From: Pseudaminobacter sp040049255
Lineage (GTDB): Bacteria; Pseudomonadota; Alphaproteobacteria; Rhizobiales; Rhizobiaceae
DNA: 64,000 nucleotides
Assembly: GCF_040049255.1 (NCBI RefSeq)
Contig: NZ_JBDZDR010000006.1
Coordinates: forward strand, 186,001 to 250,000
Reading direction: 5' to 3'
The position numbers and the translations under genes were made by a program. Positions within the stretch are counted from its first letter, which is position 1. Each line of letters opens with the position of its first letter. The notes beneath the pieces are model-generated. The model had not been told where the DNA came from and searched no databases. It saw only the letters and a list, made by a program, of their open reading frames with translations. Shown here piece after piece: positions 31,970 through 41,500 of the stretch.

Positions 31970-34900
31970 TTAGAACTTTCCCACGACGTTGAGGAAGATT
32001 CCCCTGTCGTCCAGCGTCAGATCGCGCAAGTCGTCGGAGAAGACGCCGAAGTTGTAGCCGACGCCAACCTTGAAGTTGTTGCCGACGTGGCGATAGACCG
32101 CCGCCAGCGCGCCGTAGTCGGTTGTCTTGGCTGACGGCATGGCCAGCACCCTGCCCTCCAGCAGAATGTCCCATTCCTTGACGATGTGCAGGTCGGCACG
32201 AAGGACGCCGAGATGCGCCGATGAGCGCTCCCAAGGCGAGAGGCCGTCAGAGCCGTCGAGGAAGCGCTGCTGGACGTCGCCGATGCGGAAGCCGTACTTG
32301 CCGCCAACCGATAGCCAGGGAAACAGGTCGTAGATGAGGTCGGCCGACAGGATGTGGCTGCGCTGGCGCGGGCTGGCCAGCCGGCCATTGAAGCCCACCT
32401 GGTCGGGCCCGGGCAGATCGTAGAGCCAGGTGTATCTGAACAACGCGTTGAGCCGATCATTGTCGACGGGGCGATAGGCGTAGCCCAGCGAAGCCTCGAC
32501 ATAGTCGCCGGCGCGGAAGGCACCGGCGGAACTGTCGGACAGAACCGCGTCGACATGCGCCATCAGGCGCCAGTCCTCGCTCGTCTTCCACGACAGGCCC
32601 GAAGCGAAGAGATAGCTGTTGAGATTGCGGCTGCCGTCCTCGCTCTCATCGAAGCGCGCCTCGCCGCGCGTACGGGCGTTGATGCCCTCCTCTTCGTCGT
32701 TGTAGCCGACCGACAGCGACACCGCCTTGCGGTCGAAGTCCGCGCGCTCCAGCCCGGTGGCCGGATCGATCGTGCGGTCGCGCACGAGGCCCGCTTCGAA
32801 GCCGGTGTCGACAGTCCAGACGGCGTTGGGGGTGTAGACGACGCCGTAGGTCTGGGTCAGCGACTGTCGGCGTCCGAACATGTCGTAGCTGTTCTCGACA
32901 TAGGCGGAGGCGGTTTCGCCCAGCTTGCGCCGCACGCCGCCGACGATCGCGCCGCGGTCGGTGCCGACCAGATCGTAGGAGCGGTCGACATCGAAGGCGC
33001 GGTCGGGATCGAGACGGTAGCCGATGTAATAATGCGCGTCGGCCGTCGGGTCGTAGGTCAGCCCGGCCAGCGCGCCGAGGCCGCTGTTGCCGTAGGAGAT
33101 TTCACCGGTCGCGCCGATCGTCTCGGTGAGCCTGATCTCGCCGCCGACGCCGGCGCGGTCATTGCGCCTGATGTCTCCGGAGCGGTCGAGCGTGCCCTGG
33201 CCGAAGACGTAGGCCATGCGGTCCGCGTCGGGCCGGTATTCGAGCCGGACGCCGGCGTCCAGGCGCGAGCCGTCATAGCCGCTCTTGCCCGAGCCGATCG
33301 CCCTCGGCGAGAGGATGTCTGTGTAGCCGATGCCGAAGGCAACCTTCCAATATTCATCGAGCTGGTAGCCGAGACTGGCGTTGCCCTCGCGCTTGAGCTG
33401 CCCTTCCGCGTCCTTGAAATCGTCATAGAGGAGCGTGAGGCCGGTGCGCTCGGTGATCGCGAGATCGGCATGCGCGCCCCAGATGCGGCGGCCGATCAGG
33501 GCCTGTTTCGAAAGCGTGGCGAAGCCGGCCTGCACCTCCTCGTAGTAGCCGCCGACCGTGCCCTTCACACCGCCTTCGGCGATCTCTTCGAGGTCGACCT
33601 GCCCGCGCACGCGCCAGGCCGCGGCGGCGCGGTCGCGCCGGCCCGCAGTGCCGATCTCGCTCATCGTCAGGCCGCCGTCGGTCGAGCGAGCGGTGCTGAA
33701 GCCCGGGCCCCTGGACCGCGAGACCTCGGCCTCGATGAAGGTCTTCTCGGAATGGCGGAACTGGATGTCGGCGCCATAGGCCTGCTGGTCGGCCTCGCCG
33801 GTGGTCTCGCTCATGCCGGTGACGCCGACGCGCACCTTGTCGTCCAGCCATTGCTGGGCCCGGCCGCCATAGACATAGCCGTCGACGTCGGTGGCAACGG
33901 GCGTGTATTCGTACTGGGCGACCAGGTAGATCTTGTTGCCGCCGAGCGCGCCGTTGCGCACCGGCCCGGTGGCTCCAGTAGCCGACGACAGTGGGCTCTT
34001 GAGGATCAGGACGCCCTGCATGTAGTCGAAGCTGTAGTCGTCGCCATAGACCAGCGTGCGCCGCTCGATGACGCGGCCGGTGACGCTGTCACGGACCTCG
34101 ACCGCCACCGTCTCCGAGCCGATGGTGATGTCCTGTCGCTTCAGGAAATAGGCAGAACCGCCGGTGCCAAGGAACTCATCGCGCTGCGGCAGCGTGTCGG
34201 GCTGGGCAGCATAGAGGGTGACCTCGCTCTTGCGTTCGCCGAAGGAGGTTGCCTCCTCGGAGCGATATACGACGTTCGCCCCATAAAGTGCGCGGTCCGA
34301 GCGCATGAACTCGGTGCCGGTGATGCGGGTCTTGTAGTTGCCCCACATCACATGGCTGTCGCCGCGTTCGAGCCGGACGTAGAACTTGCCGTTGGTGGGC
34401 GCGTCTTCGACCATGGTCGAATCGTCGCCATAGACCGGATAGTAGTCGTCCGGATCGAGCCTGCGCAGAAGCTGGCGCGGATCCTTGCCGTCGAGGCCGC
34501 GGAACAGGTTCTCGATTCTGTCCTCGCCGGTGTCGGCGGCGGCGGTGAGCAGGTACGCGCCCTTGATCTTGCCCTTCACATAGAAGGCCAGTCGGCCGTT
34601 GGTGTAGATGTCGTCGTATTCGCCCGGCCGCACCGCCTCGATCCCGGCATCGCCCATGCGCTTGCCGATCGTAAGATCGGCCAGCGCGACATAGAACCAG
34701 TCGTTGTCGGGAATGGTTATCTGGCGGTTGAAATCGAGCGCGCTTGCCGTGGAGACGCCCTGCACGGCGACATCGACCTCATGGTCGCCGGGCGGCAGGA
34801 TGCGCTGGACGACGAAGGCCCGGTTGGGATCGACGGGGATGTCCTCGCCGAGTGCGCGCACGCGATGGCCTTCGGGCACGTTGCGCCCATAAATGGTGAC

Positions 34901-35578
34901 GGCGCCGCCGCTGACCGGAATGTTGCGCAGCGCAGTACGGACCTCGCCCATGTCGGGTGCGCTGGCGACATCGGTCAGGCCCTCGGTGACGGCCATGTCC
35001 GTCCGCGCAAGGGTCAGCGGCAAGGTCTCGTCGTAGCGGCCCTGGGCGTCGTAGACGCGAAGCACATAGCTGAAATCGCCCGCCGTTTCCGCGGGCGATG
35101 GTAACGTCCAGGCCGCCTCGCCATTGATGGCAACCGGCACCACGGCGACCGGCCTCGAAGCCTCCGGCTTGTCCGCTGGATAGATACGGACCTCGGCCCG
35201 CTCGATGAAGGCCGGATAGTTGGCCCTCGCAACGAAACCGACAACCTCACCCGTCTTGTAGGCGCGGCGCAGCGGCATGGTCGCCACGTTGAGCAACGGC
35301 TTGGCATCGAGCCCGTCGAACTTCACCTGGATGTCGACTGCGGCAAGACCAACGTCGGTCTTGCGCGCTTCATCTTCCGCCATCGGCGTGGCGCCTTCCG
35401 CCACCGGTGCGCCGTCGACGGAGATCGAGAAGGGAATTGCGCCATCGTCAGACCAGGCGGCCCCCGACCAGGCCAACAGGGCAAACGCCGTGCCGGCAAG
35501 CAGCAACGCCGAGCGACCGGTTCGCGCAACTGACGACGAGCCCGCGCGCAGGCGAGCGGCCTCCAAGATGGTCCTCAT
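31970..35578 (-). CDS. large outer-membrane beta-barrel partner of the DUF11 giant protein
   Basis: A 1,202-residue protein with a signal peptide (RSALLLAGTAFALLAWSGAAWS). Residues up to about 310 are periplasmic beta-sandwich-like segments, including FSISVDGAPVAEG and VTIYGRNVPEGHRVR. From about 330 onward the sequence is a long run of alternating amphipathic strands with aromatic ends (YWKVAFGIGYTD, ASLGYAYRP, WLSVGGKYGFRIG). It ends in phenylalanine (FLNVVGKF), the usual outer-membrane insertion signal. No TonB plug is evident, so the common label TonB-dependent receptor is doubtful. It overlaps the giant upstream gene by 4 bases, so both are made together. Probable role: outer-membrane anchor, translocator or partner. 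Confidence 0.75.
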   Translation of the reverse strand: MRTILEAARLRAGSSSVARTGRSALLLAGTAFALLAWSGAAWSDDGAIPFSISVDGAPVAEGATPMAEDEARKTDVGLAAVDIQVKFDGLDAKPLLNVATMPLRRAYKTGEVVGFVARANYPAFIERAEVRIYPADKPEASRPVAVVPVAINGEAAWTLPSPAETAGDFSYVLRVYDAQGRYDETLPLTLARTDMAVTEGLTDVASAPDMGEVRTALRNIPVSGGAVTIYGRNVPEGHRVRALGEDIPVDPNRAFVVQRILPPGDHEVDVAVQGVSTASALDFNRQITIPDNDWFYVALADLTIGKRMGDAGIEAVRPGEYDDIYTNGRLAFYVKGKIKGAYLLTAAADTGEDRIENLFRGLDGKDPRQLLRRLDPDDYYPVYGDDSTMVEDAPTNGKFYVRLERGDSHVMWGNYKTRITGTEFMRSDRALYGANVVYRSEEATSFGERKSEVTLYAAQPDTLPQRDEFLGTGGSAYFLKRQDITIGSETVAVEVRDSVTGRVIERRTLVYGDDYSFDYMQGVLILKSPLSSATGATGPVRNGALGGNKIYLVAQYEYTPVATDVDGYVYGGRAQQWLDDKVRVGVTGMSETTGEADQQAYGADIQFRHSEKTFIEAEVSRSRGPGFSTARSTDGGLTMSEIGTAGRRDRAAAAWRVRGQVDLEEIAEGGVKGTVGGYYEEVQAGFATLSKQALIGRRIWGAHADLAITERTGLTLLYDDFKDAEGQLKREGNASLGYQLDEYWKVAFGIGYTDILSPRAIGSGKSGYDGSRLDAGVRLEYRPDADRMAYVFGQGTLDRSGDIRRNDRAGVGGEIRLTETIGATGEISYGNSGLGALAGLTYDPTADAHYYIGYRLDPDRAFDVDRSYDLVGTDRGAIVGGVRRKLGETASAYVENSYDMFGRRQSLTQTYGVVYTPNAVWTVDTGFEAGLVRDRTIDPATGLERADFDRKAVSLSVGYNDEEEGINARTRGEARFDESEDGSRNLNSYLFASGLSWKTSEDWRLMAHVDAVLSDSSAGAFRAGDYVEASLGYAYRPVDNDRLNALFRYTWLYDLPGPDQVGFNGRLASPRQRSHILSADLIYDLFPWLSVGGKYGFRIGDVQQRFLDGSDGLSPWERSSAHLGVLRADLHIVKEWDILLEGRVLAMPSAKTTDYGALAAVYRHVGNNFKVGVGYNFGVFSDDLRDLTLDDRGIFLNVVGKF

Positions 35579-38500
35579 TTGCCTGCCTCCACGCGCGTTT
35601 CGATGTCCAGCGGGGTGCGGTGGCCTGCCTTGCGCCAGCGTTCGGCGATTTCCGCCTCCAGCGCGCGCATGCGGTGGGCGGCAAGTTCCTTCCCGGCGCC
35701 GACATAGCTGACGCGCAGCACCGACTTCTCCTTGCCGAGCAGTTCGACCAGCTGGTCGAGCCCTCGCTGCCACTCGCCCTTGAGCTCAATGCGGCCAGCA
35801 ACGAAAGCCTCATCCTTGAGGTCGAGCCGGACGACGCGGCCGATCGAGGCGCCGAAGTTGAGCTTGGTCATCTTGCCAGCGGTGAGCCGGACGACACGTG
35901 GGTTCTCAGTGGTCAGGCTGTAGCCGGATGGCAGCGTTCGCGGGTCGAGCTTCAGGATGAAGTTCGAGCCGATGCGCTGTTCGGGCAGGTCCGCGCAGGC
36001 GATGTGGAAGCGACCATGCGCGTCGGTCGTCACCAGCACGCCGTCGACGGTTGCCAGCCGCACGCCTGGCAGGCCGGGCTCGCCCTCGTCCTGGTAGCCG
36101 TTGCCGTTCTTGTCGTCGAACACCTTGCCGATGACGTCGCCGCAGTCGAAGACCGGCTCGGCCAGTATCTCGACCGTCGCCTTGGCGTCCGGCGCGATCC
36201 TGTTGCCGTCTTCATCCGCGGCAATCGCCGTGTTGACGTGCTTGCCCGGCCCGGCCGAACTCAGTGCCATCAGCTGCAGGCGGATGACCAGCTTACCGTT
36301 GCCCGGCACCGCCAGATCCTTGAAGACGATGTTGCGACCGTTGACGACCGGGGCCACGGCCACCCCGTCGACCGTCGCCGAGCCGTCCACATAGCGGAAG
36401 CCGGACGGCGCCACGTCAGTTACGCTGATGCCCGAGACATTGGACGGGCCGTTGTTGACGACCGTGATGGTGTAGGGCGCCTTCTCGCCGATCCGGATGT
36501 AGCGCAAGCCGGCCTGCTTGATGACGGTGACGTCCGAAGGCGCCGCCGACGGCAGCGCGATCAACGCCACGCTCTCGTTGGATTCGACCAGGTTCGAAGG
36601 GATCATGACACCGCCCCGGTAGCCTTGGGCCTTGGCGGTGTTGTTGATGCCGTCGACGATACCCGCAGCGTTGTCGATATCCGCCTGGCTGAGCGGGTAG
36701 GTCGCGGTGAAGGTCGCTTCCTCGCCGGGGGCGAGCGCCAGCGCCGCTGGCGTGATCGCGGAGAGGCTGTTGGTCGCCGGATGGCCGTTGAAGGTCGGGC
36801 CAGCATCGACCGGGCTGACGCTGTCGAGCGGCAGGTTGCCGGTGTTGGTGACGACGAAGCTATAGGTCAGCCTGTCACCCGGCGTCGGCCCGCCGCTGCC
36901 GTCGGCATCCTCGAACTTGCCTGATTTCGAGATGGCGAGTTCAGGCTTGGCGACAGGCGTCGTGACCGAGCAGGTCGTGCATCCGGGATCGATGTCCCTG
37001 CCCGATAGCGTGTTGGCAATTTCGGAAACGCCGGCCGGCAGCGGGTCATCGACGGTGAACTCGACGGTGACCGTGACCGAGCTGTCGGCAGGGACCGTAG
37101 CCACGGCAAGGTCGAGCGAGCCCGGACCGGCAACCGGCGTGGTGAAGCCAGTCGCCCCTGCGACAGCTGTCAGCGTCGCACCGGCGGGAATGTTCTCGGT
37201 GAACTCGAAATCGTTGAAGTCGCTGCCGCCGTTGTTGGTCAGCGTCAGCGTATAGGTCAGCACCTCGCCTGGCTCCGCGACCTGGTCGACGGTCATGCTC
37301 TCGCCGGTCAAGGCCTTGGCAACCCGCACCTTGGGTGCGCTCGGCACCGTCACCGAGCAGGTGCTGCAATCGGGATCGACATCACCCCCAGAGACCGTGT
37401 TGACGATGCTGTCCACACCGTCGGCAACGGGAGCGTCGACGGTGAACTGGACGGTTACCGTGGCCGTTCCATTGGCCGGAACAGTAGCGACCGTAAGGTT
37501 CACGGCACCCGGCCCCGCAACCGCCGAACCGAAGCCGCTGGCACCGCTGACCGAAGTCAGCCTCACTCCTGCCGGCACATTCTCCGTGAGGCGGAAATTG
37601 GCGAAGGGGCTGCCGCCGCTGTTGGTCAGCGTCAGCGCATAGGTCAGCACCTCGCCGGGCTGGGCGATGTTGTCTGCAGCAATGCTCTCGCCGGTGAGCG
37701 TCTTTTCGAGGGTCACCTTAGGCGCAGTCGGTGTGGTGACCGAGCAGGTCGTGCAGCCGGGGTCCGTGTCCCCGCCCGACACCGTGTTGACGATGCTGGT
37801 GAGCCCATCGGCCAGAATTTCATCCACCGTGAAGGCAACCGTCACAGTGGCAATGTCACCGGCGGGCACACTGAGCACCGACAGGTCAAGCGTGGCCGGC
37901 CCCGCGACCGGAGCGGTGAAGCCGGTCGCCCCTGTGACGGCCGTCAGCGTGGCTCCGGCAGGCACATTCTCCGTGAAGCGGAAATTGGCGAAGTCGCTGC
38001 CGCCGGAGTTGGTCAATGTGAGCGTATAGGTCAGCACCTCGCGCGGCTGGGCAATGCCGTCAACGGCAAGGCTCTCGCCAGTGAGCTTCTTGTCTAGAGT
38101 CACCTTGGCCGGCGTCGACGTCGTCACCGAGCAGGTGGTGCAATCGGGGGGCACGTCGCCTCCGGAAACCGCATTGACGATGCTGGTGACCCCCGCCGGC
38201 AGCGGATCCGCGATCTGGAACGAGACGGTGACGGTAGTCGCGCCGTTGGCCGGCACCACGGGCACCGTGAGGTCGAGCGTGCCGGCGCCGGATATCGGCC
38301 CGGCAAGGCCGTCTGCCCCGATGACCGCGGTCAGCGTCGCGCCCGCAGGTACGTGCTCGGTCAGCCTGAAATCGGCAAAGTCGGTGCCGCCGGCATTGGT
38401 CAGCGTGATCGTATAGGTCAGCGTCTCGCCCGGCTCGGCGATGCCGTCTACGGTCTTGCTCTCGCCGGTGAGCGTCTTCTGCACGGTCACCTCGGCCGGC

Positions 38501-41500
38501 GTCGGCGTTTCCACACATGTTGCCGAAGGGCATGGCGGCAGCGGATCGCCGGTCCTTAGGGCTACGTTGGAGACCTTGGTTGCCCCCACCGGCAACGGAT
38601 CCTTGACCCTGGTGCGCACCACCAGCGTGCGCGTCCCGGGCACTGCGCCCAGTTGGCCAGGCACCGAAAGGCCGGTCCAGTTGACGTTGCCGCCGCTCTG
38701 CGTGCCGCCATCGCTTGCATTGGCGAAGGTCACGTTGGGGTCGAGCACGTCGGTGACGGCATAGTTGGTCGCCGGACCGCCGACATTGGTCAGCGTGATC
38801 GTATAGGTGAGCGTCTCGCCCGGCTCGGCAACGCCGGCGCGGCTGCCGCTTTCGCCGGTCAGCTTCTTCTCGATGGTGATCGCGGGCGGCGTCGGCAGCG
38901 ACGCGCATTGGTCGGACGGGCAGGACGGCTCAGCCTCGCCCTTTTCATAGGCGAGGTTGCCGATCTTCGTCACGCCAGCCGGGAGCGGATCGTTCACGAT
39001 GGTGATGACGGTCAGCACGAGTTCGCCCGGCGTCGCCCCCATCTGCTGTGGAACGGCAAGCCCGCTCCACTCGACATTGCTGCCGACAGGTGCGCCGCCG
39101 TGATCGGCGCTTGCGAAGCCGACATTTGGATCGAGCTTGTCTACGACCGCAAAGTTGGTCGCGGGGCCGCCAGTGTTGGTCAGCGTGATCTGATAGGTCA
39201 GCGTCTCGCCAGGCTCGGCGATGCCGGCCTGCGTGCCGTTTTCGCCGATCAGCTCCTTCTTGATCTTCACGTTTGGAGGCGTCGGCATTTCGGCGCACTG
39301 CGCCGAAGGACAGGGCGGCTCGGGCTGGCCGGTCTCGAAGGCGACGTTGGCAATGCCGGTCACGCCGGCCGGCAGCGGGCTCGCCACCTTGGTGCGCACC
39401 GTGAGCACGCGGGTGCCCGGCACCGCGCCCACCTGGGCCGGAACCGACAGGCTGGTCCAATTGACATCGCTGCCGCTCGGGGCGCCGCCGTCGCTGGCGC
39501 TGACGAAGGACACATTGGGATCGAGCCGGTCGGTGACGGCGTAGCCAGTCGCTGCACCACCCGTATTGGTCAGCGTGATCTGGTAGGTCAGCGTTTCGCC
39601 CGGTTCTGCTACACCGGCTTTGGCGCCGCTTTCGCCGACCAGCTTCTTGTCGATCGCGATGACGGGCGGGGTCGGCAGCTCGGCGCACTGGGCCGACGGG
39701 CAGGATGGCTCGGTCTGTCCGGTTTCGAAGGCGATGTTCGACACCTTGGTCGTGCCTGCCGGCAGGGATGCGGCAACGCGCACCTCGACGGTGAGCTCCA
39801 GCATGCCCGGCGCGCCGTTGTTGTAGGCAGGCACCGTCAGGTTGGTCCATTCGACCACACCGCCAGCGTGGACGCCGCCATTGTCGGCGCTGACGAAAAT
39901 GGTGTTGGCATCCAGCTTGTCGGTGACGCCATAGCTGTTTGTCGCGCCGCCAGTGTTGGTCAGGGTGATCCTGTAGGTCAGCGTCTCGCCGGGTTCGGCA
40001 ATGCCCGGCAACGCGCCATCCTCGCCGACCAGCTTCTTGCTGACGCTGATATGCGCCGGATCAGGAATCCGCACGCACTGGTCGGAGGGGCAGGACGGGT
40101 CGGGGTCGCCGGTCTCCTTGACCAGGTTGGTCACGATCGCCCCTGGCGTGAGCGGGTCGTCGACCTGCACCTCGACGGTCAGCACAAGCGTGCCCGGCGT
40201 CGCGCCGACCTGGGCCGGAACGGCGAGGCCGTTCCATACGACGCCCTCCCCGCCCGCGACGCCGCCATTGTCGGCGGAGACGAAAGTGACGTGCTCGTCC
40301 AGCTTGTCGGTGACGGAGTAGTTGATGGCCGCGCCGCCGGTGTTGGTCAGCGTGATCTGGTAGATCAGCACCTCCCCTGGCTGCGGCGAGCGGTCCTCGA
40401 CCATGCTCTCGCCGGTCAGTTCCTTCCTGAGCGTGATCTTCGCCGGTGCCGGGATCTGCACGCATTGGTCGGACGGGCAACCGGGATTGCTGTTCCCCGT
40501 CTTCTTGGCGATGTTGGTGATGGTCGTCACGCCCGGCGCGAGCGGGTCATCCACCTGCACCCGAATCGTCAGCTCCAGCTTTCCGGGGGTGGCGCCGTCC
40601 TGAGCCGCTACGGTCAGGCCATTCCAGATAACCTCCTGACCGCTGAACACACCGCCATGATCTGCCGCAACGAAGCTGACATTGGCATCCAGCACGTCGG
40701 TCAGCGAATAATTGGAGGCGGTGCCGCCGGTGTTGGTGAGCGTAATGCGATAGGTCAGCAGCTCGCCCGGCTGCGGAGCCTCGTCGCGCGCGATGTCCTC
40801 GTCGATCAGTTCCTTCTTGATCGTCACGGCCGGCGGGATGTCGCTGTTGACGATGGTGCACACCGCCGCATCGCCATTGACCGGCGTTACCGAATTGCCC
40901 GGCACCGGAGCCGCACCGTTGATTACGCAGCTGTAGCTGCCGGCCGCGTAGCCGGGCAGGTTGGTTTCGGACAGCGCATAGACGCCAGCCGGAACCGACA
41001 CGCGGGTCACCTGGGCCGAGCCTGTTGGACCCGAGACCGTCACCGGACCGGTGGCCGAAAGCGTGAAATCGGTTGCCGCGGCGATGCCGCCATGGCTGTT
41101 GTCGAGCGTCTTGACCAGTGTCAGCGTTGCCGGCTGATCCTGATTGGCGATGGTGCAGACCGCCTCGTCGCCATTGGCCAGGTTCAGTGTGTTGCTCGAT
41201 ATGGCCGCGCCGCCATTCACCACGCAGGAATAGTCCCCGCCGGAGTAGCCGGGGATGCTGGTCTCGCGCAGCACATAGCTGCCGGCGGGCACCGATGCAT
41301 CGGTGATCGCCGGGGCTCCGGTAACGCCTGAAATGACCACTGGGCCGGTGGCCGTCAGGGTGAAATTGGCAGGCGACGCCGTACCGCCACGGCTGTTGGT
41401 GACGGACTTCACCAGCGTCAGCCGGGCTGGCTGAACGGTGTTGGTGACGGTGCAGACCACATCGTCACCATTGGCGAGGGTCACGCTGTTGCCCGGGACG

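Noticed and set aside
32354..35104. 916-codon open frame opposite the beta-barrel gene
   Set aside because: Antisense shadow. The minus-strand protein has a signal peptide, strand pattern and terminal Phe; the plus frame has none of these.
31970..35578. Label of TonB-dependent receptor for the barrel protein
   Set aside because: I could not find a TonB box or plug-domain motifs at the N-terminus. The linkage to the giant protein is a better guide.
38653..41331. 892-codon open frame opposite the DUF11 repeats
   Set aside because: It mirrors the repeat period of the real gene and carries no domain signature or ribosome site.
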